A stretch of DNA of 64,000 bases, from NCBI GenBank assembly GCA_964354345.1, contig CAYGZL010000151.1, positions 1 through 64,000 of the forward strand, in the 5' to 3' direction. A program made the position numbers and the translations under genes. This document shows, piece after piece, positions 24,254-32,622 of the stretch (positions are counted from its first letter, which is position 1; every line of letters begins with the position of its first letter). Source of the DNA: CAYGZL01 sp964354345 (GTDB lineage: Bacteria > Chloroflexota > Anaerolineae > Anaerolineales > UBA4823). Below the pieces are notes generated by a model. That model saw only the letters and a program-made list of their open reading frames with translations, did not search any database and was not told where the DNA came from.

Positions 24254-25219
24254 ATGAAGACCATCCCACGCGTTTGTTTTGCACAATTACCCACACCAGT
24301 TGAGCAACTCCCGCGCCTTTCGACAGCTCTTGGCGGGCCAATCCTTCTGGTCAAACGGGATGACCAGACTGGATTGGCGCTGGGAGGCAATAAAACCCGT
24401 AAACTTGAGTTTTTACTTGCAGAGGCACAAGCGCATGGCGCGCGTACTTTAATCACCGCTGGGGCAGTGCAATCCAATCATTGCCGCCAAACCGCGGCGG
24501 TTGCGGCCAAATTTGGTTATGATTGCATCCTGGTTTTATCCGGTGATACTCCCGAGATGCCCACTGGAAATGTAATTATTGATCAACTCATGGGGGCTGA
24601 AATTCGTTGGGTGACGCGCGATGAACGCGATCGAGTGATTCAGGAAACCTTTCAATCGGCCTGGGAGGTCGGTCGCCGACCTTACCTCATACCATATGGC
24701 GGCTCTAATCCAGTTGGGGCGGTGGGATATGTCCTGGCGTTCAAGGAATTGTTGGATCAAAATATCCATCCTGATTGGATCATCGTTGCTTCTTCGTCTG
24801 GGGGGACACAGGCTGGTCTGGTGCTGGGGGCACGGCTGTTCGGTTTCAAAGGCAATCTACTGGGGATTAGCATAGACCAACCGGCGGGTTTACTTCAGGC
24901 GCATGTGGCAGGGCTGGCACGCGCCACGGCGGATTATCTGGGGGAGCAGTTGTCTTTCATGCCGGAGGAGATTCTCGTTAATGATGATTACCTGGGGGGA
25001 GGATATGGCGTGGTTGGTAGAGGAGAGCGCGAAGCAATTGCATTATTCGCTCGTACAGAAGGTTTGTTGTTGGATCCCGTATATACTGGACGGGCTGCTG
25101 CAGGAACGATTGACCTGATCCAGCGTGGCTTCTTCCGTCAAAACCAGAGTGTGTTGTTCTGGCATACCGGAGGTATTCCAGCTTTGTTTGCAGATCGCTA
25201 TCTGGGTCTATTTACTTAA
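24254..25219 (+). CDS. PLP-dependent D-cysteine desulfhydrase / ACC deaminase family protein
   Basis: A 321-residue fold-type II PLP enzyme. The PLP lysine lies in LALGGNKTRKLEF (near residue 46-50), followed by TAGAVQSNHCRQTAAVAA and the phosphate-binding region SSSGGTQAGL. This pattern fits D-cysteine desulfhydrase (D-Cys to pyruvate, sulfide, ammonia), but ACC deaminases and some L-cysteate lyases share it. ATG 24254 follows AGGAGG. Apparently monocistronic, ending beside a strong hairpin. Confidence 0.85.
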   Translation: MKTIPRVCFAQLPTPVEQLPRLSTALGGPILLVKRDDQTGLALGGNKTRKLEFLLAEAQAHGARTLITAGAVQSNHCRQTAAVAAKFGYDCILVLSGDTPEMPTGNVIIDQLMGAEIRWVTRDERDRVIQETFQSAWEVGRRPYLIPYGGSNPVGAVGYVLAFKELLDQNIHPDWIIVASSSGGTQAGLVLGARLFGFKGNLLGISIDQPAGLLQAHVAGLARATADYLGEQLSFMPEEILVNDDYLGGGYGVVGRGEREAIALFARTEGLLLDPVYTGRAAAGTIDLIQRGFFRQNQSVLFWHTGGIPALFADRYLGLFT

Positions 25220-25221
25220 AA

Positions 25222-25253
25222 AAGCTTGCCGGTCGTCTGCGACCGGCAAGCTT
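25222..25253 (-). terminator. Intrinsic terminator for the transglutaminase gene (convergent with the PLP gene)
   Basis: A perfect 14-pair hairpin, arms 25222-25235 and 25240-25253 (AAGCTTGCCGGTCG and its complement), loop of four. A run of A on its left gives a U-tract only for minus-strand transcripts. It may also stop plus-strand RNA, but less efficiently. Confidence 0.8.
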
Positions 25254-25266
25254 ATGAATCGCTCAA

Positions 25267-27636
25267 TTATCTTGATAAGGGCAGGTGCAACCGTTTGAGC
25301 AGGTTCTGTAGTCTGGCGCGAAGCGCTAAATTACGAATTTCCAGACTGGCTTTTTGTGCAGTGGGGATGTCGGCAGGTAGGGGGCTAAACATTGCCAGGT
25401 TGTATTCGTTCACCAAGAGTTGAGCTGGTGGGTCAGCAGGGGGAATCAGCTTACCCAATAAACTGGCTCGTTCTGTAGGAGTCGCATTGATCGCTGGATG
25501 CTGACCCATTCGAGATAACCCCCGGTTGATTTCAAGATAGGCTTTCGTTAATGGCGGTAACGCGGCCTGTTGCGCCCAGGTCTGGATCCAGCGCGGTGGG
25601 CGAATTCCCCAGCGCAGCAGTCTGGCTTCAATCCGAATGGGCAATTGTTGAGCGAGACCTTTCCGGTTAAACCAGCGGATGAAGAAAGCAGACAGAATAA
25701 ATAATCCTCCCGCGGTAATTACCAAGACCCACCGCAACCAATTCTGGTTATTTTGTGGGGTAACGGGTATGTCGCTTCCACCGGTGTTGCGTTGCTGTCG
25801 TAACCGATCCAGGTATTTTTGGTATTCATCCTCACTGACAATATTGTTGGGAGGTCGGATGGCATTATTTGCGTCGGTTTGGGAGGCCGAGGCGATGGGT
25901 CGCTCTATGCCGGGTTGAGACGCGGTAGGTTCAAACTCAACCCAACCATATCCAGAAAAATAAACCTCAGGCCAGGCGTGTGCATCACGCTGGAGTACCT
26001 GGTAGAAACCATTTGGCTGTCGTTCTCCTTGAGCATAGCCTAAAGCCCAGCGGGCAGGAATGCCGAGGGATCGTAAGAGAATTACCTCCGCAGTCGCGTA
26101 GTAATTACAAAAGCCTTGTTTCAGATCGAACAGGAACCAGTCCATTATTTCCTGGTTGGGTGGTGGAGACGGGATTGTGCTTTCGTATTTAATTTTGGAA
26201 CGCAGGTAGTCTGTGATGGCTTGCACTTTGTCATACTCATTGGTCAGGTTGGTTGTCAGGCTGCGTGCCAGTTGAATTGTACGCTGCGTGATTGAGTCGG
26301 GAAGCTGAAGATAGCGTTGCTTGATCCACTCTGGATAGTCGGAATTGGCAGATCGTAAACTTGTGATGGATGCCTGGCTTAGCGAGGCCTGTACCTGATA
26401 GAATTGACCCGCCTTCAAGGAAGGGATGGCCCGGAAGGATAAAAGATCGAGGGTCGAGTCGGGATTCTTAGCATAATCAATTCGACCTGGTCGGCTGACC
26501 CAGATCGGTTGAGATGGGATAAACAGCGTTGTGACACGCGTATCCAGGAAAAATTGGAAGGTATTGATAAAGCGATCTTGTTCCGTGGGAACGACTTGGG
26601 GAGGGTTCTCTGGATCGAAGTTCTCTGAGCTGCTGATGGTGTTGGTCCACTGTCCGTTAGCGTATGTATCGTATACGTTCGCGCGCCAGTATAAGCGTAC
26701 ACCAGACGGGATATCGCTAGGAACCTGAACGTGGAATGTGGCTGAGTTCGGTAAGATACTGCCCCGTCCCAGATTCATACTTGCGCCGTAATATACTGGT
26801 GCCGAAGCGGTCGTGGAACGTAACGGTGCTACAAAATTACTGGCTTGTTCTCGGAAACGGTCCCAGGCAGCCTGGACGGGTTGTGTAATACTTTCAATTG
26901 CTGGAAGGTTCTTCGCCAGGGCGGGGAGCGTCCATACCAGAGCGATGATAGTAACTGCGGCAATTACTCCATAACGGATGAAATCCAGACCGAGCTGGGG
27001 AGGTAAAGCTGTACGGGTTTGTTGCCATTTGCGGTGCATGCGCAAAAATGACGTACGGGCGACGAGAACCAGGGAAAAGAACAGATATATTGCTAAATAC
27101 CAAAGGCGCTGGCTCAATTGTTCGGGAGAGGTGTCATAATGGTTAATTACCAGTAGAGACAGACCTGTAGGCAGGATAGCAACCCACACATTACAATAGC
27201 GGGTGAGGATGTAGCCCGAGTGCAGGCTGAGAATCCAAAACAAAAGCGCCATCAGCACCACGAACAGGATAGAATCCGTGACCGGTTGCTTACGGAATAG
27301 TTGATTTATAACTATATCCAGCCGGTCAATGGTTATGTATAACCGGTCGCCCCATTCTACATTTGGGGGTAAGGTTGTACCCACCTGCCAGGATACAAAG
27401 AACAATGTATAAGTAAGGCCGAACACTCCGGCTAGAAAAGGCGATAATTTACTCAGTCCTAAGGCTACCCCCGCGATTAATCCCAGGACAACTAAATTTT
27501 GAGTGATGGACAGATCATCTGTCCAATGGGTGATGACCAGGCGTGAGGAGGCTGTAATTAAACCCACCAGTAAGAGCGTTGCTGCTGGCAAGTCCCACCA
27601 ACGGGTCGGTTTATTAACGGGTGTCATAATATCCAC
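25267..27636 (-). CDS. Membrane transglutaminase-like protein (TgpA family)
   Basis: A 789-residue protein. Several N-terminal membrane helices (about 15-250), an extracytoplasmic region, the transglutaminase/protease core with the Cys in GFCNYYATAEVILL and the His in DAHAWPEVYF followed by GWVEFEPT, a Ser/Gln-rich linker, another membrane helix (about 650-670) and a C-terminal DUF4129-like tail. Such proteins usually sit in an operon with MoxR and DUF58 genes. Here that operon lies about 28 kb away (55.3 kb), so the pair is split. GTG 27636 has AAGG upstream; ATG 27627 is an alternative start. Confidence 0.85.
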   Translation of the reverse strand: MDIMTPVNKPTRWWDLPAATLLLVGLITASSRLVITHWTDDLSITQNLVVLGLIAGVALGLSKLSPFLAGVFGLTYTLFFVSWQVGTTLPPNVEWGDRLYITIDRLDIVINQLFRKQPVTDSILFVVLMALLFWILSLHSGYILTRYCNVWVAILPTGLSLLVINHYDTSPEQLSQRLWYLAIYLFFSLVLVARTSFLRMHRKWQQTRTALPPQLGLDFIRYGVIAAVTIIALVWTLPALAKNLPAIESITQPVQAAWDRFREQASNFVAPLRSTTASAPVYYGASMNLGRGSILPNSATFHVQVPSDIPSGVRLYWRANVYDTYANGQWTNTISSSENFDPENPPQVVPTEQDRFINTFQFFLDTRVTTLFIPSQPIWVSRPGRIDYAKNPDSTLDLLSFRAIPSLKAGQFYQVQASLSQASITSLRSANSDYPEWIKQRYLQLPDSITQRTIQLARSLTTNLTNEYDKVQAITDYLRSKIKYESTIPSPPPNQEIMDWFLFDLKQGFCNYYATAEVILLRSLGIPARWALGYAQGERQPNGFYQVLQRDAHAWPEVYFSGYGWVEFEPTASQPGIERPIASASQTDANNAIRPPNNIVSEDEYQKYLDRLRQQRNTGGSDIPVTPQNNQNWLRWVLVITAGGLFILSAFFIRWFNRKGLAQQLPIRIEARLLRWGIRPPRWIQTWAQQAALPPLTKAYLEINRGLSRMGQHPAINATPTERASLLGKLIPPADPPAQLLVNEYNLAMFSPLPADIPTAQKASLEIRNLALRARLQNLLKRLHLPLSR

Positions 27637-27671
27637 TAGGCCTTAAACAAGGGTATACCAACGCGATTAAT

Positions 27672-27685
27672 TAACCATCTGGTTA
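27672..27685. promoter_or_regulatory. Palindrome in the tgpA-nuoA divergent region, possible operator
   Basis: TAACCA TC TGGTTA, perfect arms of six, between the divergent transglutaminase gene and nuoA. The region is AT-rich and also holds facing ATTATA / TATAAT elements (27713-27718 and 27724-27729). Regulator unknown. Confidence 0.25.
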
Positions 27686-27743
27686 CCGTTAAGGTTCAGT
27701 CTGTGTGAGCCAATTATATTCAGTATAATATTAGATAATCTCT

Positions 27744-27773
27744 TTGTAGATTAAAATAATCTTATGGTACAAT
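27744..27773 (+). promoter_or_regulatory. Candidate promoter of nuoA
   Basis: TTGTAG (27744-27749), 18 bases, TACAAT (27768-27773), about 75 bases before the nuoA ATG. It sits in an AT-rich stretch. Confidence 0.5.
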
Positions 27774-27849
27774 GACTGGCGTTGATTTTCTGATGAAGAT
27801 GATCAGCGGGCGGGTTTATTCTTGCTTATATTATTATTAAGGAGTGCTC

Positions 27850-28209
27850 ATGCTGAAAGAACAATGGTTATTCATTGGTCTCTTTCTGGTCCTTGCCACT
27901 GTTTTCCCCGGCGTGGCGCTATTAATTCCTCGTTTAATCGCACCTCGAAAACCCAACCGAATAAAATCTCAAACGTACGAATGCGGTATCGAAACAGTAG
28001 GCGATAACTGGGTGCAATTTAAGATCCAATATTACATTTTCGCTTTGGTCTTTTTGATATTTGATGTAGAGACGGTTTTCCTTTATCCCTGGGCAGTAGC
28101 TTTAGGGGTTTTACCAATCTATGCGGTTATAGAAGGTGTGCTGTTCCTGGGCATCCTGTTTGCTGGCCTGGTCTACGCATGGCGCAAGGGCGCTTTGGAA
28201 TGGGTCTAA
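27850..28209 (+). CDS. nuoA: NADH-quinone oxidoreductase subunit A
   Basis: A 119-residue membrane subunit of complex I with three helices. The conserved YECGIE motif and the segment FDVETVFLYPWAV with its acidic pair are both present. ATG 27850 has AAGGAG about 6 bases upstream; a GTG six bases earlier is part of that site. Normally nuoB, C and D follow nuoA. Here an intrinsic terminator and then nuoH follow. Confidence 0.96.
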   Translation: MLKEQWLFIGLFLVLATVFPGVALLIPRLIAPRKPNRIKSQTYECGIETVGDNWVQFKIQYYIFALVFLIFDVETVFLYPWAVALGVLPIYAVIEGVLFLGILFAGLVYAWRKGALEWV

Positions 28210-28233
28210 GCAGTGGTTAGTACAATTAAGCAG

Positions 28234-28264
28234 AGGCTGAAGGAAATAATTCTTTCAGCCTTTT
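28234..28264 (+). terminator. Intrinsic terminator or attenuator between nuoA and nuoH
   Basis: Arms 28234-28245 and 28250-28261 (AGGCTGAAGGAA / TTCTTTCAGCCT, 12 pairs with one G-U), loop ATAA, followed by TTT. Such a hairpin inside what looks like one nuo operon would uncouple nuoA from the downstream genes. Confidence 0.7.
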
Positions 28265-28287
28265 ATGTGTTGTAGAGGAGAGAACTT

Positions 28288-29496
28288 ATGGCTGATCCGG
28301 TCAACCTGATCGCAAACTGGTTATCCCAATTATTGCTCAGTTGGGGGTTGGCGCCAGACCTGGTCAATTTTATCATGAAAATGATAGGCGTCCTTGTAAT
28401 TGTAGTGTTTACCCTTGTGGTGGACATATTCCTGGTATGGGTCGAACGAAAAACCGTAGCCCGTTTCCAGGATCGGCTGGGTCCGAACCGTTTAGGTCCC
28501 TATGGGCTGGTGCAACCGATTGCGGATGTAATCAAACTGCTGATTAAAGAAGATATAACACCGATTGGCGCTGATAAATTTATTTTTAACCTGTCGCCGA
28601 TCATTGCTTTGGCGACTGTGTTAATGCTTTGGGCAGTTATCCCGTTCGCTCCCACATTATTGGGAACCGATATTAATGTCGGTATTTTATATATCGTAGC
28701 GATTGGGGCGATCAGCACACTGGGCATTATCATGGCCGGATGGGCTTCTAATAACAAATTTGCTCTCCTGGGAGCCTTCCGAATGGTAGCCCAGATGGTC
28801 TCGTATGAAGTCCCAATGGTGATGATCTTATTAGTACCGGTAATATTAGCGCGTTCGATGGGGATCAACGATATTGTTAACCAGCAAATGGTATGGTACA
28901 TCGTTTATGTACCTGTGGCAGCTTTAATTTTCCTGATTACTTCTATAGCAGAAATTGGTCGTGCTCCTTTCGACCTGGCAGAAGCCGAGTCTGAGATTGT
29001 CGCTGGCTTTCATATCGAATATACTGGCATGAAATTCGGGTTGTTTTATGCGGGTGAACTGTTACATGCGCTGACCATTGGCGCATTGTTCGCCTCGTTA
29101 TTTCTCGGGGGTTGGCGTGGTCCTTTTGTCGAGCAGGTGCCAATCTTGGGTGTCCTGTACCTGTTCATCAAGGCCTTCTTTATATATTGGGTCATTATGT
29201 GGATTAAATATTCCCTTCCGCGCATCCGCATTGACCACATGTTGAATTTTAACTGGAAATTCTTAACGCCTCTGGCGATCGGATTGTTGGTTGTGGTCGC
29301 GATCCTGGATAAGCTCTTGCCGAAGAGTCCGGTGGCTATCTATGTCGGTGGAATGTTGCTTGCCAACCTGGTAATCGGGTGGGTGGCGCTTACTCTCGTA
29401 CGACGATATGCACGCATCGAACGGAAGCGGGTGGGTGACACTCGTCCGGTGGCCACGCCGACTTCAGGGGTTAGTGGAACGACCAGTCAGGCATAA
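28288..29496 (+). CDS. nuoH: NADH-quinone oxidoreductase subunit H
   Basis: A 402-residue membrane subunit forming much of the quinone chamber. Conserved motifs are VERKTVARFQDRLGPNR, ADVIKLLIKEDITP, AEIGRAPFDLAEAESE and LVAGF-type IVAGFHIEYTGMKF. Longer than the E. coli protein (325), with an additional C-terminal membrane helix (about 350-372) and a charged tail ending in a Thr/Ser-rich stretch. GAGGAGAG precedes the start. First gene of the nuoHJKLMMN run. Confidence 0.97.
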   Translation: MADPVNLIANWLSQLLLSWGLAPDLVNFIMKMIGVLVIVVFTLVVDIFLVWVERKTVARFQDRLGPNRLGPYGLVQPIADVIKLLIKEDITPIGADKFIFNLSPIIALATVLMLWAVIPFAPTLLGTDINVGILYIVAIGAISTLGIIMAGWASNNKFALLGAFRMVAQMVSYEVPMVMILLVPVILARSMGINDIVNQQMVWYIVYVPVAALIFLITSIAEIGRAPFDLAEAESEIVAGFHIEYTGMKFGLFYAGELLHALTIGALFASLFLGGWRGPFVEQVPILGVLYLFIKAFFIYWVIMWIKYSLPRIRIDHMLNFNWKFLTPLAIGLLVVVAILDKLLPKSPVAIYVGGMLLANLVIGWVALTLVRRYARIERKRVGDTRPVATPTSGVSGTTSQA

Positions 29497-29532
29497 TATA
29501 TCTCGGTTATTGATCCTACACGGAGCGTGTTT

Positions 29533-30042
29533 ATGGCCCCTGTCCAAATCTTGTTCATCCTGATCGCAGCTGCCACATTAGGTACTGCGCTGATGGTCGT
29601 GACAGCCCGCAATCTGGTCCATTCAGCTTTGTATCTGGTAGCAACCCTGTTTGGTGTGGCAATTCTATTTGTCTTACTCAATGCGGGCTTTTTAGCGATT
29701 GCGCAGGTTGTGGTGTATATTGGCGCGATAGCGATCTTAATAATATTTGCGATCATGCTGACTCGCCGGCTGGCGCAGGACCGTGGTTCACAAATCAATA
29801 ACAACTGGTTCTGGGCTGCGATCCTGGCGGGTTTGATGTTTGCCGGGTTGGCCTGGATGCTGAATGGTTGGTCAGGGTTCACCAGCCAGGCAGCGCCCCT
29901 CAGCCCGCATGTGGACCAGGTTTCTCAGTTGGGTAAAGCGTTGGTATCTCCTGATGCGTATGTTCTACCGTTTGAACTCGCCTCGGTGCTGCTCCTGGCA
30001 GCGTTGATTGGGGCGATTGTTATTGCCTGGGAGAAGAAGTAG
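29533..30042 (+). CDS. nuoJ: NADH-quinone oxidoreductase subunit J
   Basis: A 169-residue membrane subunit with about five helices. The TM3 region QVVVYIGAIAILIIFAIML, which carries the pi-bulge in known structures, is conserved. ATG 29533 fits the GGAG at 29522-29525; the GTG at 29527 would be too close to it. Ends 9 bases before nuoK. Confidence 0.95.
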   Translation: MAPVQILFILIAAATLGTALMVVTARNLVHSALYLVATLFGVAILFVLLNAGFLAIAQVVVYIGAIAILIIFAIMLTRRLAQDRGSQINNNWFWAAILAGLMFAGLAWMLNGWSGFTSQAAPLSPHVDQVSQLGKALVSPDAYVLPFELASVLLLAALIGAIVIAWEKK

Positions 30043-30051
30043 GAGGCGCGC

Positions 30052-30363
30052 ATGATCCCATTATCTTGGTTCCTGATTTTTTCTGCCGCTTTGTTCAGCA
30101 TCGGTTTATTCGGCGTGCTGGCACGTAAGAATGCGATCGCTATCTTGATGGGGGTGGAGTTGATGCTGAACGCGGTGAATATTAACCTGGTTTCATTTTG
30201 GCGCTACCAGACTCCCGATCAGAGCATTGCTGGACAAGCCTGGGCGGTGATTGTATTTGCTGTTGCTGCGGCTGAAGTGGCAGTGGGCCTGGCGTTATTT
30301 ATCTCGGTTTATCGCCGCCGGAATACTGTAGTGGCGGACGAAATTGATATGCTTAAAATGTAA
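30052..30363 (+). CDS. nuoK: NADH-quinone oxidoreductase subunit K
   Basis: A 103-residue, three-helix subunit. The two buried glutamates of the proton path are present in MGVELMLNAVN and AAEVAVGLAL. Normal length. AGGAG lies just before the start. Confidence 0.96.
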   Translation: MIPLSWFLIFSAALFSIGLFGVLARKNAIAILMGVELMLNAVNINLVSFWRYQTPDQSIAGQAWAVIVFAVAAAEVAVGLALFISVYRRRNTVVADEIDMLKM

Positions 30364-30387
30364 ATTCCTCGCCCGTGAGGAGAACTT

Positions 30388-32601
30388 ATGGCGACTGAAA
30401 CGATCATTTGGTTAATCCCCTTTCCGCCTTTACTGGCGTTTTTCTTGATTGTCTTGTTGACCAATCGCAACAGAGGCATCAGCCATACTTTGGCGATTGG
30501 CGCGGCTTTGCTTTCCTGGTTTGGCAGTATGGTTGTCTTTATCCGGGCATTGCAAACCGAGCATCTTGGCGAGAATCCTTTTGTCGCCTCGATCCCCTGG
30601 TTTCCGACAGGAATTTTACCCTCCGGAATAACGACCTGGCTCCAGATTGGCGTGCAAATCGATCCACTTTCAGCGGTCACGCTCTTTTTCGTTGCCTGGA
30701 CGGTATTGATGATTTTCATCTATAGTGTCGGATACCACAATTATGGGCAACCTAAAGGCGACCACGATCACCCAGGTTTACCTCCGCATGGGGCGACGGT
30801 AACGGATGCGCATGGCCATTCTCGCCAGGTGCCTTCGGTCGAGCCCATGTACTCTCGGTTTTTTGCTTTTATTGGGCTCTTCGCCTTTGGGATGTACCTG
30901 CTGGTGGTCTCGGATAATCTACTGACCCTCTTTGTGGGTTGGGAAATTATGGGCTTATGCTCTTACTTGCTGATCGGCTTTTGGTATGGCAAACCATCTG
31001 CCCGCGCCGCTATGATCAAGGCCTTCATCACCACCCGCGTCGGTGATGTATTCATGCTATTAGGCCTGGCTTACCTTTACTCAGCCACAGGCGCGGTTAC
31101 TTCGACGGTTGGGACGCTTAACTATCGGGAAATATTTTATTCCGAGCATATGCTTAAGGCGCTGGCATCTACCCCTTCAGGCGTGCTGGGTTTATCAGTC
31201 GCCGGATTAATTGGGATTTTGTTGTTTATCGGTGTCATCGGCAAGTCAGCGCAATGGCCGCTTCACGTGTGGTTGCCGGACGCAATGGAAGGACCGACTC
31301 CTGTGTCGGCCATGATCCATGCAGCAACCATGGTTTCTGCCGGCGTTTACATGGCCATCCGGATTTTCCCGCTGTTGTCATACGGCGCAACTGAAGGCCA
31401 GATGACTTCACCCATGGTGGTGATGGCTTTTATCGGCGCATTTACTGCTTTGTTTGCTGCGACGATCGCCCTGGCGCAAAATGATATTAAACGGGTTTTG
31501 GCCTATTCAACGATCTCCCAGTTGGGTTACATGATCGCCGCGTTGGGGATCGGTGCGTATGCCGCTGCCGCGTTCCATCTGTTCACGCATGCCTTCTTTA
31601 AAGCTTTACTGTTCTTAGGATCTGGCTCGGTGATCCACGGCATGGAGCATGGCGTTCTACATACCAACGCGCATGTTGATCCGCAAAATATGCAGAATAT
31701 GGGTGGCTTGCGTAAGAAAATGCCGGTCACTTTCTGGACTTTCTTGATTGGTGGCTTTGCCCTGTCTGGTTTTCCGTTAGTTACAGCCGGATTCTGGTCG
31801 AAGGATGAAATCCTGGCGGACGCCTTCGGCAATGGTCATTGGCTGGTTTTTGCTGCCCTGGCGCTTTCCGCCTTATTAACCGCCTTCTATACCATGCGCC
31901 AGATTACCCTCACTTTCCTGGGTGAGCCTCGTACATCAGCCGCCGAACATGCCCGGGAAACACCCTGGACAATGACCTTACCTCTGCTTATCCTGGCCGT
32001 CTTTGCCATCGCAGCTGGTTGGATTGGCATTCCTGAAGGCCTGACCAATGGAGCAATACCCAATTGGTTGCACGAGTTTATTGGAGGGACACTTCTAGAG
32101 CCTCCGGCTAAGCTTGCATTCAATTATCTACCGATGGTAATCTCGGCAGTGATTGCCCTGACAGGTTTAGGGTTAGGGTATTGGGTGTACCGGAAGGTAA
32201 AGGCTGGCGCGCCTGATCCGCTACAAAAAGCTTTAGGTCCGGTTCATCGAGTGCTGCAAAACAAGTATTATTTTGACGAATTGTATAACCTGGTTTTTGT
32301 CCGCCCGGCGATCTGGTTCTCCGAAGTCTTTACCTCGATTTGGATGGATCGTAAGGTGATTGATGGTTTCTTGCATGCTATCGCTGCTTCGGTCTTAGCT
32401 CTTGGTAACCTGTTTCGTAATTATATTGACAAACCGATTGTCAATGGATTCGGTGATGCTGTTGGGGAAAGCACCAAGCGGATGGGTCGCACTTTCCGGG
32501 TGATCCAGACTGGAAAAGTGCAGCAATATATGATCATGGCTTTGGTAGCAGTGGCAGCTTTTAGTGTCTTTTTCTATTATTTATTGGTCTACGCCCGGTA
32601 G
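30388..32601 (+). CDS. nuoL: NADH-quinone oxidoreductase subunit L (extended)
   Basis: A 737-residue antiporter-like subunit at the tip of the membrane arm. Conserved: GWEIMGLCSYLLIGFWY (TM5 Glu), the TM7 Lys in VIGKSAQWPLHVWLPDAMEG, and HAATMVSAGVY. E. coli NuoL has 613 residues. The excess is mainly in two places. A His-rich loop (residues about 117-152, with His at 117, 126, 128, 134, 142 and 144) precedes the helix starting YSRFFAF. The lateral amphipathic helix region, between FVRP and the last membrane helix, has about 72 residues against about 44 in E. coli. The second extension fits a membrane arm holding one extra NuoM. Confidence 0.95.
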   Translation: MATETIIWLIPFPPLLAFFLIVLLTNRNRGISHTLAIGAALLSWFGSMVVFIRALQTEHLGENPFVASIPWFPTGILPSGITTWLQIGVQIDPLSAVTLFFVAWTVLMIFIYSVGYHNYGQPKGDHDHPGLPPHGATVTDAHGHSRQVPSVEPMYSRFFAFIGLFAFGMYLLVVSDNLLTLFVGWEIMGLCSYLLIGFWYGKPSARAAMIKAFITTRVGDVFMLLGLAYLYSATGAVTSTVGTLNYREIFYSEHMLKALASTPSGVLGLSVAGLIGILLFIGVIGKSAQWPLHVWLPDAMEGPTPVSAMIHAATMVSAGVYMAIRIFPLLSYGATEGQMTSPMVVMAFIGAFTALFAATIALAQNDIKRVLAYSTISQLGYMIAALGIGAYAAAAFHLFTHAFFKALLFLGSGSVIHGMEHGVLHTNAHVDPQNMQNMGGLRKKMPVTFWTFLIGGFALSGFPLVTAGFWSKDEILADAFGNGHWLVFAALALSALLTAFYTMRQITLTFLGEPRTSAAEHARETPWTMTLPLLILAVFAIAAGWIGIPEGLTNGAIPNWLHEFIGGTLLEPPAKLAFNYLPMVISAVIALTGLGLGYWVYRKVKAGAPDPLQKALGPVHRVLQNKYYFDELYNLVFVRPAIWFSEVFTSIWMDRKVIDGFLHAIAASVLALGNLFRNYIDKPIVNGFGDAVGESTKRMGRTFRVIQTGKVQQYMIMALVAVAAFSVFFYYLLVYAR

Positions 32602-32622
32602 GCCCGATTGTAGGAGCGAACG

